A stretch of 64,000 bases of DNA. Origin: Paracoccus aeridis (GTDB taxonomy: Bacteria; Pseudomonadota; Alphaproteobacteria; Rhodobacterales; Rhodobacteraceae). Below, in pieces: positions 42,631 through 51,410 of this stretch; positions within the stretch are counted from its first letter, which is position 1; every line of letters starts with the position of its first letter. Position numbers and translations under genes: made by a program. Under the pieces are notes generated by a model. That model was not told the DNA's origin and searched no databases. It was given only the letters and a program-made list of their open reading frames with translations. The stretch covers positions 1-64,000 of the forward strand of contig NZ_SELD02000064.1 of the NCBI RefSeq assembly GCF_004923205.2, written 5' to 3'.

Positions 42631-43511
42631 AGGCCCTCGCTCCCGCCCTGCAGGCCCATCTCGAAGATGGCACGACGACGCTTGCCTGGTGCTGGCGTAT
42701 CGCGCGCGCCGATGGCGCGAGTTTCGGCTTCACCGACCACGACCGGACGCTCAGCTTCGACGGGACCGACTTCGAGCCCGAGAGCGGGCTCACGGCATCC
42801 GAGGTGCGGTCGGGATCGGACCTGTCGGTCGATGCGCAGGATGCCGAGGGGGTGCTGACCTCGGACCGCATCACCGAGACCGATATCCTCGATGGGCGCT
42901 GGGACAACGCGGAGGTCGATGTCTGGCGCGTGAACTGGGCCGACACGAGCCAGCGCGTACTCATGCGCCGGGGCGCCATCGGCCAGATTCGGCGCGGGCG
43001 GCTCGGTTTCGTCGCGGAGGTCCGCTCTCTCGCGCATGTGCTGGGCCAGACGGTCGGACGGACCTTCCAGGCGACCTGCGATGCCGCGCTCGGGGACGCG
43101 CGCTGCGGCGTCGATCTCGAGGATCCGGCCTTCAAGGGCACGGGCGCCGTGATCGACCTCCTGCGCGACCGCGCCTTCACCGCCTCCGGTCTCTCCGGCT
43201 TCGAGGCCGGCTGGTTCACCTTCGGCACGCTGAACTGGACGAGCGGCGCGAACGCGGGGCGTCAGACGGAAGTGCTGAGCCACGACGTCACGGACGGCAT
43301 CGCTTGTCTGACCCTGCTCGAAGCGCCAGTGCGCGCGATCGCAGAGGGCAACGCCTTCACCATCCGTGCGGGCTGCGACAAGCGCATGGAAACCTGTGGC
43401 GCGAAGTTCGCCAACACCGCCAGTTTCCGGGGTTTCCCCCACATCCCCGGCCATGACGCCGTTCTCCGGTACGCCACGAAGGACGGCGGCCACGACGGGG
43501 GCGTGCTATGA
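42627..43511 (+). CDS. DUF2163 baseplate hub protein (GTA gp13-like)
   Basis: This 294-residue protein has F-G-F-T-D-H-D-R-T-L, G-R-T-F-Q-A-T-C-D-A-A-L-G-D-A-R-C-G and a C-terminal C-D-K-R-M-E-T-C-G-A-K-F with F-R-G-F-P-H-I-P-G. These are the DUF2163 hallmarks. In the GTA this hub protein binds an iron-sulfur cluster through such cysteines. Both gene junctions are ATGA overlaps, matching the GTA gene order 12-13-14-15. Confidence 0.93.
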   Translation: MKALAPALQAHLEDGTTTLAWCWRIARADGASFGFTDHDRTLSFDGTDFEPESGLTASEVRSGSDLSVDAQDAEGVLTSDRITETDILDGRWDNAEVDVWRVNWADTSQRVLMRRGAIGQIRRGRLGFVAEVRSLAHVLGQTVGRTFQATCDAALGDARCGVDLEDPAFKGTGAVIDLLRDRAFTASGLSGFEAGWFTFGTLNWTSGANAGRQTEVLSHDVTDGIACLTLLEAPVRAIAEGNAFTIRAGCDKRMETCGAKFANTASFRGFPHIPGHDAVLRYATKDGGHDGGVL

Positions 43512-43942
43512 CGCCGGCCGATCCGGAGCGGGTGATCGCGGCGGCGCGCGCGTGGCTCGGCACACCTTACCACGACCAGGCGAGTCTCCGCGGCGTCGGC
43601 TGCGATTGCCTCGGTCTGGCGCGCGGGGTCTGGCGCGAGGTGGTAGGGCCGGAGCCGTTCCTGATCCCGCCCTACAGCCGCGACTGGGGCGAAACCGGCC
43701 CGCACGAGGTGCTGGCGGAAGGCGCGCGCCGCATGATGCCCGAGATCGCTCCGGCCGATGCCACTCCCGGTGCGCTGGTGCTGTTTCGTATGATGCCGCG
43801 CGCCATCGCAAAGCATGTCGGGATCCTGACTGGCCCCGACACCTTCCTCCACGCCTATGAGCGGCTCGGCGTAATCGAAGAACCGCTCACGGCAGCATGG
43901 CGGCGGCGCATCGCCTTCGCCTTCCTGTTTCCGCAACGCTGA
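43508..43942 (+). CDS. NlpC/P60 tail peptidase (GTA gp14-like)
   Basis: This 144-residue cell-wall peptidase has the catalytic cysteine in G-C-D-C-L-G-L at about 34-40 and the histidine in K-H-V-G-I-L. Tail-associated NlpC/P60 enzymes cut peptidoglycan stems as DNA enters the cell. Overlap with the DUF2163 gene and the following giant hub gene is as in the gene transfer agent. Confidence 0.92.
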   Translation: MTPADPERVIAAARAWLGTPYHDQASLRGVGCDCLGLARGVWREVVGPEPFLIPPYSRDWGETGPHEVLAEGARRMMPEIAPADATPGALVLFRMMPRAIAKHVGILTGPDTFLHAYERLGVIEEPLTAAWRRRIAFAFLFPQR

Positions 43943-43952
43943 GACCCCCGAC

Positions 43953-46900
43953 ATGGCCACCCTTGTTCTCGGCGCGGCCGGCGCCGCCATAGGCGGTTCG
44001 ATCGGCGGCGCGATCCTCGGCGTCAGCGCCGCCACAATCGGCGGTTTCATCGGTTCCACCATCGGCTCGGTCGTCGACAGCTGGATCGTCTCGTCGCTGG
44101 CGCCGACGCAACGGATCGAAGGGGCGCGGCTCGACAGTCTGCGCATCACGTCCTCGACTGAGGGAGCCGTGATCCCTCGGCTCTACGGCCGGATGCGCGT
44201 TGGCGGCAACATCATCTGGGCGACCGACTTTCGCGAGGAGACAAAGACCACCACGCAGGGAGGCGGCAAGGGTGGCGGGGGCGGCAAGGTCAAGACTACT
44301 GAGTATCTCTACTCCGCCAGTTTCGCCGTCGCCTTGTGCGAGGGGCCGATCACCGGGATCGGGCGCATCTGGGCCGACGGAAAGCCGATGGACCTCTCGG
44401 GCGTCACCTGGCGCTGGTATCCCGGCGACGAGGCGCAGACGGCCGATCCGTTCATCGAGGCGAAGATGGGCGCGGCCAACACGCCCGCTTATCGCGGCAC
44501 GGCCTATGTGGTCTTCGAGGAACTGGCGCTCTCGACCTATGGCAACCGGCTGCCGCAGCTGTCCTTCGAGGTGTTCCGCCCGCTCGCGGATCCCGACACG
44601 GCCGAGGGGCTGACCCGCGCCGTCACCATGATCCCGGCCTCGGGCGAGTTCACCTACGCGACACAGGCCATCCGGAAGACCGATGGCGGCGCGACGGTGC
44701 CCGAGAACCTGAACGCGCTGGCAGACTCCACCGACATGGTGGAGGCGCTCGACCGGCTGCAGGCGATGGCGCCCGCGGTCGAGAGCGTCAGCCTCGTGGT
44801 GGCGTGGTTCGGCGACGACCTGCGGGCAGGCTCCTGCAAGGTGCGGCCCGGCGTTGAGGTGTCCGCCAAGTCGACCACACCCGCCAGTTGGTCGGTCAAC
44901 GGCGTCAGCCGCGCCAACGCCTTCCTCGTCAGCCGCGACGATCAGGACCGCCCGGTCTATGGCGGCACGCCGTCCGACTTCGCTGTCGTGCAGGCGATCC
45001 AGGAGATGAAGGCACGCGGGCTGCGCGTCACCTTCTACCCCTTCATCCTGATGGACGTGCCGCCCGGCAACACGCTGCCGAACCCGTATTCCGACAATGC
45101 CGCCGAGACGGGGCAGCCCGCGTTCCCCTGGCGGGGGCGGATCACCTGTTCGCCTGCCGCTGGCTTCGCCGGGACGGTGGACAAGACCGCCACGGCCGCA
45201 AGTCAGGTCGCGGCGCTGTTCGGCGCGGCCACGCCTGCCAGCTTCAGCGTCTCGGGCGAGAGCGTCAGCTGGACCGGCACGCCCGTCGACTGGGGGCTTC
45301 GGCGCATGGTGCTGCACTACGCCCATCTCTGTGCGGCGGCGGGCGGCGTCGACGCCTTCCTGATCGGCACCGAGATGCCAGGGCTGACCACGATCCGATC
45401 GGGCGCCAGCACTTATCCGGCCGTGCAGGCCTACCGGGACCTCCTCGCGGATGTCCGCTCGATCCTCGGGTCCGGGACGAAGATCGGCTATGCCGCCGAC
45501 TGGTCGGAATACTTCGGCCACCAGCCGGGCGATGCCAGCGGAGACGTGTTCTTCCACCTCGATCCGCTCTGGGCCGATCCGGAGATCGATTTCGTCGGCA
45601 TCGACAACTACATGCCGCTCTCCGACTGGCGGGACGGGTTCGAGCATCTCGACGCGGCCGAGGGCTGGCCCGCGATCTACGACCGGGCCTACCTGCAGGC
45701 GAACATCGCGGGCGGCGAAGGCTTCGACTGGTTCTATGCCAGCGCGGCCGACCGCGCCGCGCAGGTCCGCACCGCGATCACCGATGGTGCCGCCAGCAAG
45801 CCGTGGGTCTTCCGCTACAAGGATCTACGCGCCTGGTGGTCGAACGCGCATTACGACCGGCCGGGCGGCGTGGAGGTCGGCACGCCGACGGCGTGGACGC
45901 CAGAGTCCAAGCCGATCTGGTTCACCGAGCTCGGATGTCCCGCCATCGACCGGGGCACCAACCAGCCCAACGTCTTCTTCGACCCGAAGTCGTCAGAGAG
46001 CTTCACGCCGCATTTCTCGCGCGGCTGGCGCGACGACGCGATCCAGCGGGCGTATCTGGAGGCGACCTATCTCTGGTGGGGCGAGGCCGCGAACAACCCG
46101 CTGTCCTCGGTCTACGGCGGCCGGATGGTACACGTCCCCGAATGCGCCGCCTGGACCTGGGACGCGCGGCCGTATCCGTTCTTTCCGGCGCTGACCGATG
46201 TCTGGACGGACGGGGCGAACTGGCGGCTCGGTCATTGGCTGACCGGGCGGCTCGGCGCGGTGTCGCTCGCCGCGCTGGTCCGGCATCTCTGCCTGCGCGC
46301 CGGGCTGCCCGAGTCCCGGATCGACGTCACCGGGCTTTGGGGCGCGGTCGAGGGCTACGCCATCACCGCGCTCGAAAGCCCGCGCGCCTCGATCACCACG
46401 CTGTCGCGCCACTTCGGCTTCGATGCGGTGGAGACCGAGGGCGTGATCCGCTTCGTCATGCGCGGCCGGGCGTCCGTCGCCACCCTTGCGCCCGACGATC
46501 TGGTGGCCGCCCGCGAGGGCGACCTGCTGGAACTGACGCGAGGCCAGGAGACGGAACTGCCGCAGGCGCTGAAATGGCAGATCGCCCGGGCCGACGAGGA
46601 TTACGACGCGGCCCTCGTCGAGGCGAGGCGCATCACCGTGGACACGACGAGGATTGCCTCGGAGTCCTTCCCGCTTGCCGTGCCGCCCGAAGAGGCCGAG
46701 CGACGCTGCCGCCGCGCGCTGATGGAGGCATGGGTCGGGCGCGAGACGGCGGCGTTCCGTCTTCCACCCTCGCGCCTCGCGCTCGATCCGGCCGACGCGA
46801 TCCGGCTCGCGCATGACGGGCGGCCGGTCGATCTGCGGCTCGTCTCCATCGCCGACGCCGAGGCGCGCGGCATCGAGGCGGTCCGCCAGGACCGGGCGAC

Positions 46901-47918
46901 CTACGATCTGCCGCCCGGCGATCCCCGTGCGGCGTCGCTGACCCGCGCCGTCGTGTTCGGCGCGCCGGATGCGGTGCTGATGGACCTGCCGCAGCTGACC
47001 GAGGACCAGCCGGCGCATCGGCCGCTGGTCGCCGCGCACGCCGTGCCGTGGCCGGGCGAGATGGCGGTGTTTCGCAGTCCTTCGACGGATGGGTTCGAGT
47101 TGCTGACCACGTTCGGCAGCCGCGCCCTGATGGGGGCGCTGGTCTCCGACCTCTACGCCGGGCCCACCTCGCGCTTCGACCTCGGCAATGCGCTGGTGGT
47201 CGATCTGCTGACCGGCACGCTGGAGAGCGTTACCGACCTGACCCTCTTTAGCGGTGCCAACGCGCTCGCCATCGAAAGCGCGCCGGGCGTCTGGGAGATC
47301 GTGCAGGCGGGCGCGGCCGAGCTGCTGGCGCCCGGTCGATATCGACTGACCCGGCTCCTGCGCGGCCAGCGCGGGACCGAGGGCGCCATGGGCAACCCGG
47401 CGCCTGCAGGCGCGCCGGTGGTGGTTCTGGACACCGCGCTTGCGTCGCTGCCCATCGCTGAGGCTGATCTCGGATTGCCTTGGAACTGGCGCATCGGCCC
47501 CGCGAGCCGCCCGGTGAGCGACGAGACCTATGTGGCGCAGGCCTTCACGCCCGCTGGCGTCGGGCTGCGGCCGTTCTCGGTCGCTCATGTCGAGCAGCCG
47601 TGGCGCAAGCCTCGCACACCCGGCGACCTGACGATTCGCTGGACCCGCCGCTCCCGTGCGCTCGCGGCCGACAGCTGGGGCGGGCTCGAAGTGCCGCTCG
47701 GAGAAGAGCTCGAAGCCTACGAGGTCGAGATTCTCGACGGTGCCACCGTGAAGCGGGTGCTGAGCACGACGACGACCAGCGCGGTCTACACGGCCGCCCA
47801 GCAGACCGCCGATTGGGGCGGTCCGCTCGACCCCGGCGACATGCTCGAGATCCGTATCTATCAGCTCTCCGCCCTCGTCGGGCGGGGCGCGCCCAAGACC
47901 GTCACGCTGACCCTCTGA
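43953..47918 (+). CDS. baseplate multidomain protein (GTA gp15/megatron-like)
   Basis: This 1321-residue protein has a glycine-rich hydrophobic N terminus (A-A-I-G-G-S-I-G-G-A-I-L-G) and R-L-Y-G-R-M-R-V-G-G-N-I-I-W-A-T. A glycoside-hydrolase-like TIM barrel follows at about residues 430-760 (D-A-F-L-I-G-T-E-M, Y-A-A-D-W-S-E-Y). Phage-tail hub domains make up the rest, with L-L-R-G-Q-R-G-T-E near the end. This is the host-specificity protein of gene transfer agents. It probably forms the tail tip and may degrade wall or capsule sugars. Confidence 0.93.
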   Translation: MATLVLGAAGAAIGGSIGGAILGVSAATIGGFIGSTIGSVVDSWIVSSLAPTQRIEGARLDSLRITSSTEGAVIPRLYGRMRVGGNIIWATDFREETKTTTQGGGKGGGGGKVKTTEYLYSASFAVALCEGPITGIGRIWADGKPMDLSGVTWRWYPGDEAQTADPFIEAKMGAANTPAYRGTAYVVFEELALSTYGNRLPQLSFEVFRPLADPDTAEGLTRAVTMIPASGEFTYATQAIRKTDGGATVPENLNALADSTDMVEALDRLQAMAPAVESVSLVVAWFGDDLRAGSCKVRPGVEVSAKSTTPASWSVNGVSRANAFLVSRDDQDRPVYGGTPSDFAVVQAIQEMKARGLRVTFYPFILMDVPPGNTLPNPYSDNAAETGQPAFPWRGRITCSPAAGFAGTVDKTATAASQVAALFGAATPASFSVSGESVSWTGTPVDWGLRRMVLHYAHLCAAAGGVDAFLIGTEMPGLTTIRSGASTYPAVQAYRDLLADVRSILGSGTKIGYAADWSEYFGHQPGDASGDVFFHLDPLWADPEIDFVGIDNYMPLSDWRDGFEHLDAAEGWPAIYDRAYLQANIAGGEGFDWFYASAADRAAQVRTAITDGAASKPWVFRYKDLRAWWSNAHYDRPGGVEVGTPTAWTPESKPIWFTELGCPAIDRGTNQPNVFFDPKSSESFTPHFSRGWRDDAIQRAYLEATYLWWGEAANNPLSSVYGGRMVHVPECAAWTWDARPYPFFPALTDVWTDGANWRLGHWLTGRLGAVSLAALVRHLCLRAGLPESRIDVTGLWGAVEGYAITALESPRASITTLSRHFGFDAVETEGVIRFVMRGRASVATLAPDDLVAAREGDLLELTRGQETELPQALKWQIARADEDYDAALVEARRITVDTTRIASESFPLAVPPEEAERRCRRALMEAWVGRETAAFRLPPSRLALDPADAIRLAHDGRPVDLRLVSIADAEARGIEAVRQDRATYDLPPGDPRAASLTRAVVFGAPDAVLMDLPQLTEDQPAHRPLVAAHAVPWPGEMAVFRSPSTDGFELLTTFGSRALMGALVSDLYAGPTSRFDLGNALVVDLLTGTLESVTDLTLFSGANALAIESAPGVWEIVQAGAAELLAPGRYRLTRLLRGQRGTEGAMGNPAPAGAPVVVLDTALASLPIAEADLGLPWNWRIGPASRPVSDETYVAQAFTPAGVGLRPFSVAHVEQPWRKPRTPGDLTIRWTRRSRALAADSWGGLEVPLGEELEAYEVEILDGATVKRVLSTTTTSAVYTAAQQTADWGGPLDPGDMLEIRIYQLSALVGRGAPKTVTLTL

Positions 47919-47928
47919 AGGCCATCCC

Positions 47929-49005
47929 ATGTCCGACGCCACGACCCATCTCCTGCTGCCCTACATCCTGGCGGCGCAGGCACAGAAGCACATCACGCAC
48001 AACGAGGCGCTGCGCATCCTCGACGGGCTCGTTCAGCTCTCGGTTCTCGATCGCGATCTGGCAGCGCCCCCGGCGAGCCCCGCCGACGGCGACCGTTACA
48101 TCGTGGGCTCAGGCGCGACGGACGACTGGGCGGGCTGGGACCTGAACGTGGCGCTCTGGACAGAGGGCGCCTGGCTGCGCTTGCCGCCTCGGACCGGCTG
48201 GCGGGCGTGGGTCGAGGACGAGGGGCTGCTGCTGGTTTATGACGGCGCGGGCTGGGTCGGGACAACCCCGGCATCGCTGCAGAACCTCGCACTGCTGGGG
48301 CTCGGGACCACCGCGGATGCGTCGAACCCGTTCTCGGCCAAGCTGAACGCCGCGCTCTGGACGGCGAAGACCGCGGCCGAGGGCGGCACCGGCGATCTGT
48401 TCTACACCATGAACAAGGAGGCCGCTGGCGACGATCTCGGGCTCACGCTGCAGACCGGCTTCGTGACCAAGGCGCTGGTGGGGCTGTTCGGGTCGGACCG
48501 CTTCCGGCTCGCGGTCTCCGCTGACGGCAGCACCTTCTTCGACGGCCTCAGCGTCGACAACGCCACCGGCATTGTCGATCAGCCCCGGCTGCCGCGGTTC
48601 AAGGCGTACACCAACTACGACAACTACGTGGGCGTTGGGACCTGGACGAAGATCGGCCTGAACAACACCGACTACAACGATCAGGGGGCCTTCGACGCCG
48701 CGAACAACCACTTCGTGGCGCCTGTCGACGGCACCTATCTCTTCGGCGCGACGCTGCTCTACAAGATCAACGCCAGCGCTTCTGCGCGGATGAGCGGGCG
48801 CCTCTTCCTGAACGGCACGTCCGAGATCCGCGGCTCGCGGGGCGAGATCAGCGGCGCGCATGTCTCCGAGGCCACCGCACTCTGGCTTCAGACGATGGTG
48901 GCGCTCACCGCCGGCGATACCGTCGAGCTGCAGGGGTATTTCCGGGTCGCGGACGGCTACTTCGCTGCCGATCACACGTCCTTCTGGGGCTGCAAGATCG
49001 GCTGA
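47929..49005 (+). CDS. DUF2793 tail fibre protein with C1q-like tip
   Basis: Of 358 residues, 1-115 match DUF2793 (T-H-L-L-L-P-Y-I-L-A-A-Q-A-Q-K-H-I-T-H-N-E). A linker region follows. Residues about 225-358 look like a C1q/TNF-type jelly roll (F-V-A-P-V-D-G-T-Y-L-F, with a final F-W-G-C-K-I). C1q-like tips occur on phage fibres and bind host surface. It is likely the receptor-binding protein attached to the megatron. Confidence 0.87.
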   Translation: MSDATTHLLLPYILAAQAQKHITHNEALRILDGLVQLSVLDRDLAAPPASPADGDRYIVGSGATDDWAGWDLNVALWTEGAWLRLPPRTGWRAWVEDEGLLLVYDGAGWVGTTPASLQNLALLGLGTTADASNPFSAKLNAALWTAKTAAEGGTGDLFYTMNKEAAGDDLGLTLQTGFVTKALVGLFGSDRFRLAVSADGSTFFDGLSVDNATGIVDQPRLPRFKAYTNYDNYVGVGTWTKIGLNNTDYNDQGAFDAANNHFVAPVDGTYLFGATLLYKINASASARMSGRLFLNGTSEIRGSRGEISGAHVSEATALWLQTMVALTAGDTVELQGYFRVADGYFAADHTSFWGCKIG

Positions 49006-49025
49006 GCGGCGGAAGGAGGATCCCG

Positions 49026-49313
49026 ATGTCACCACCCCGATCCGAAGGCTTCGTGCGGATGCCCGACGCCGAGTTCGAGGCGATCCTGACGCGGGCGGCC
49101 GAGGAAGGCGCGAAGCGCGCGCTCGCCGATGTCGGGCTCGACGGCGACGAAGCCGCGCTCGACATCCGCGATCTGCGCTCCCTGGTGGATTGCATCCGGC
49201 TGGTGCGCCGCACCGCGATGCAAACCGCCGTCCGCATGATCACCACCGGCGTCATGCTGGCGCTGCTCGCGGGCATCGCCATCAAGCTCAAGATCTTCGG
49301 CGGCAGCCCGTAG
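49026..49313 (+). CDS. DUF6127 protein with one TM segment, holin candidate
   Basis: This 95-residue protein has F-V-R-M-P-D-A-E-F-E-A-I-L-T-R-A-A-E-E-G-A-K and D-I-R-D-L-R-S-L-V-D as conserved parts (DUF6127). One membrane segment near residues 70-88 (M-I-T-T-G-V-M-L-A-L-L-A-G-I-A-I) precedes a short basic end. It lies between the fibre and endolysin genes, where a holin is expected, and the size fits. The holin role is inferred. Confidence 0.75.
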   Translation: MSPPRSEGFVRMPDAEFEAILTRAAEEGAKRALADVGLDGDEAALDIRDLRSLVDCIRLVRRTAMQTAVRMITTGVMLALLAGIAIKLKIFGGSP

Positions 49314-49393
49314 TCGCGCCCCATCCCCATTCATCAGCCCGCAATGACCCGCCCTCGAGGCGGGGTGAGCCGTGGTCTGCCTGACAGGCAGAC

Positions 49394-49416
49394 GGGAAGG
49401 TCCAGTGGACCTTCCC
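49394..49416. repeat. hairpin GGGAAGGTCC-AGT-GGACCTTCCC (copy 2)
   Basis: This is a perfect 10-bp inverted repeat with an AGT loop. It lies in the 161-base gap between the DUF6127 and endolysin genes. It shares its core with the hairpin at 27949-27967. It may be a processing site or terminator ahead of the lysis genes; no T tract follows. Confidence 0.6.
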
Positions 49417-49474
49417 AAGCGGCGAACGCACCGAGCCCTGCGAGGGGCCGGAAACTCGTTTTCGGAGGATCACC

Positions 49475-50149
49475 ATGACCACGACCTTCCACCGCCATTG
49501 GCGCGACGTGCCGGAGAGCACCTGGCGCTGGCCGAATTTCAGCCCGGCCGAGATCGCCTGCCGCGGCACCGGCAAGCTGCTCATCAACGAACCCGCGCTC
49601 GACAAGCTGCAAGCGCTCCGCGACCGGCTGGGCAAGCCGCTGATCGTCCGCTCGGCCTATCGAAGCCCCGAGCACAACCGTGCCGTGGGTGGCGCCATCC
49701 GCTCCAAGCACCTCGACGGCGCCGCCTTCGACATCGCCATGGCGAACCACGACCCGGTCGCCTTCGAGGCGGCGGCGCGGGAGGTCGGGTTCCTCGGCTT
49801 CGGCTTCTATCCGCGCTCGGGGTTCATCCATGTCGACCTCGGCCCGGCGCGTCAGTGGGGCGAGCGGTTCCCAATCCGGGCGACGGCATTTGCAGCCGAG
49901 GCGCCGCCCGCGCGCGAAGTGCTGGCCGAGAGCCGCACCATGAAGGGTGGCGGGGCGGCCGGTGTCGCCACGTTGGGTGCTGCGGGCGTGGAGGTCGCGC
50001 AGAGCGTCCTGGCCGAGACCCAGTCCGCCATCCTGCCGCTCGTGCCGTATCTCGACACACTTCGCTGGGTGTTCATCGCCGTGGCGCTCGGCGGGATCGG
50101 CGTCACGATCTACGCCCGGCTCGACGACTGGAAGCGGGGGCGGCGGTGA
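49475..50149 (+). CDS. M15 peptidase endolysin with C-terminal membrane anchor
   Basis: This 224-residue protein has the zinc peptidase motif S-K-H-L-D-G-A-A-F-D (His79, Asp86) and F-I-H-V-D-L-G (His119, Asp121), as in Peptidase_M15_3 endolysins. These cut D-Ala or cross-linking peptide bonds. A hydrophobic segment at about 199-217 (W-V-F-I-A-V-A-L-G-G-I-G-V-T-I-Y-A) is unusual for an endolysin and may anchor it to the membrane. The stop overlaps the Rz-like start. Confidence 0.88.
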   Translation: MTTTFHRHWRDVPESTWRWPNFSPAEIACRGTGKLLINEPALDKLQALRDRLGKPLIVRSAYRSPEHNRAVGGAIRSKHLDGAAFDIAMANHDPVAFEAAAREVGFLGFGFYPRSGFIHVDLGPARQWGERFPIRATAFAAEAPPAREVLAESRTMKGGGAAGVATLGAAGVEVAQSVLAETQSAILPLVPYLDTLRWVFIAVALGGIGVTIYARLDDWKRGRR

Positions 50150-50403
50150 TCGCCGCGCTCCTGACCGGGTTCGCCGCCAGCTCGTGGATGCGGGCGGCGC
50201 TGCGCTACGGCGCCATCGCGCTCGCCGTGCTTCTGTTCCTGCTTGCGCTTCGGCGGTCCGGCGAGCGAGCGGGACGCCTCGCCGAACGCCTTGCGACCGC
50301 GGAGAAAGCCAATGATGTCCAACGCCAGATGCTGGAAGCGGCAGCTCGCCGCCCTCGTGATCGCGACGAGCTTGCTAAGCGGCTGCGCGACGGCCGGTTC
50401 TGA
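50146..50403 (+). CDS. Rz-like inner-membrane spanin
   Basis: The GTG start at 50146 overlaps the endolysin stop. This 85-residue protein has one N-terminal membrane segment (Y-G-A-I-A-L-A-V-L-L-F-L-L-A-L) and a charged helical tail (R-A-G-R-L-A-E-R-L-A-T-A-E-K-A-N), the i-spanin layout. It should bridge the periplasm with the lipoprotein encoded in the overlapping frame. The last 92 bases overlap Rz1. Confidence 0.75.
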   Translation: MIAALLTGFAASSWMRAALRYGAIALAVLLFLLALRRSGERAGRLAERLATAEKANDVQRQMLEAAARRPRDRDELAKRLRDGRF

Positions 50404-50581
50404 GACGGGTGGCATCTCTGCATGCCCGCCGGTCGTGGAGTACAGTCGCGGTCTCCAGGCGCGTGCGGCCGACGAGCTCTTGCTGCTGCCGGAACGCTCG
50501 GTGCTGGCGGAGATGATGAGCGACTATGTCGTACTGCGCGAGCAGGCACGGGCGTGCAGGGCCAGCGAAGATCGGCGCTGA
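50312..50581 (+). CDS. Rz1-like outer-membrane spanin lipoprotein
   Basis: This 89-residue protein starts within the Rz-like gene in another frame. A signal peptide (L-A-A-L-V-I-A-T-S-L-L-S-G-C) ends in a lipobox with the lipidated cysteine near residue 25. A short proline-containing mature part follows. The partial nesting of Rz1 in Rz is a classic lysis-gene arrangement. It is the last phage gene; the ars promoter begins 19 bases after its stop. Confidence 0.8.
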   Translation: MMSNARCWKRQLAALVIATSLLSGCATAGSETGGISACPPVVEYSRGLQARAADELLLLPERSVLAEMMSDYVVLREQARACRASEDRR

Positions 50582-50599
50582 GCTGCCGCACTCGGGGGA

Positions 50600-50633
50600 T
50601 TGATTGTCCCTTATATCTCCAATATTGTGGAGA
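50600..50633 (+). promoter_or_regulatory. arsR promoter and overlapping operator
   Basis: TTGATT (50600-50605) and TATTGT (50623-50628) are spaced by 17 bases. The palindrome TCTCCA-ATATTG-TGGAGA (50616-50633) overlaps the -10 and ends just before the arsR start, so bound ArsR would block transcription. GTGGAG in the palindrome may also be the ribosome site. Confidence 0.65.
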
Positions 50634-50634
50634 C

Positions 50635-50976
50635 ATGGAGAAGAAAGATACCTTAGCGGCGCTGGCCGCGCTCTCGCAGGAGACGCGTCTCGACATCTTC
50701 CGCCTGCTGGTGGAGGCCGGCCCGGAGGGCCGAGCAGTGGGCCGGATTGGCGAGGCGCTCGATCTTCCCTCGGCGACCCTGTCGTTCCACCTCAAGGAGC
50801 TGAAGCATGCCGGGCTGGTGACCGTCCGGCGCGAAGGGCGCTCGCTCATCTACGCGGCCAGCTTCGACACCATGACAGGCCTGATCGATTACCTGACCCG
50901 CCACTGCTGCGCTGGCGATCCGGCAGCCTGCGGGATCGCTCCCCTGACGGCCGCCGCCCGGAAAGAGACCGCATGA
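50635..50976 (+). CDS. arsR: ArsR-family arsenite-responsive repressor
   Basis: This 113-residue winged-helix protein has R-L-D-I-F-R-L-L-V at the start and the recognition segment L-P-S-A-T-L-S-F-H-L-K-E-L. Metal-binding cysteines are at the C terminus: C91, C92 and C99 (R-H-C-C, later A-A-C-G). This is the C-terminal arsenite site type known from Acidithiobacillus ArsR, not the helix-4 CxC type. It should repress the arsR-arsC-acr3-arsH operon through the palindrome upstream. The stop overlaps arsC (ATGA). Confidence 0.93.
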   Translation: MEKKDTLAALAALSQETRLDIFRLLVEAGPEGRAVGRIGEALDLPSATLSFHLKELKHAGLVTVRREGRSLIYAASFDTMTGLIDYLTRHCCAGDPAACGIAPLTAAARKETA

Positions 50977-51410
50977 CCACCACGATCTATCACAATCCCA
51001 ACTGCGGCACGTCGCGCAACGTGCTGGCGCTGATCCGTAACTCCGGCGAGGAGCCGGAAGTCATCGAATACCTGAAGACGCCTCCGAGCCGCGAGCGGCT
51101 CGTGGCGCTGATCGCCGCTATGGGTATTCCGGTGCACGATCTCCTGCGCCGGAAGGGCACGCCCTACGACGAGCTCGGGCTGGACGACCCGAAGTTCTCC
51201 GATGACGAGCTGATCGACCTGATGCTGGCGCATCCCATCCTCATCAACCGGCCAATCGTCGAGACCCCGCTCGGGACCCGGCTCTGCCGTCCGTCCGAGG
51301 CCGTGCTGGAGATCCTGCCGACTCCGCAGCAGGGCGAATTCCGCAAGGAGGACGGCGAACGCGTGGTGGACGCCGACGGGCGCCGCGTAAACGAGAGCCC
51401 CGCCCGATGA
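50973..51410 (+). CDS. arsC: glutaredoxin-type arsenate reductase ArsC
   Basis: This 145-residue protein has N-P-N-C-G-T-S-R-N with catalytic Cys11. Later [15 protein letters not shown] carries the conserved arginines of the E. coli-type enzyme. It reduces arsenate to arsenite with glutathione/glutaredoxin in the cytoplasm, supplying substrate for the ACR3 pump encoded next (ATGA overlap). Confidence 0.95.
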   Translation: MTTTIYHNPNCGTSRNVLALIRNSGEEPEVIEYLKTPPSRERLVALIAAMGIPVHDLLRRKGTPYDELGLDDPKFSDDELIDLMLAHPILINRPIVETPLGTRLCRPSEAVLEILPTPQQGEFRKEDGERVVDADGRRVNESPAR

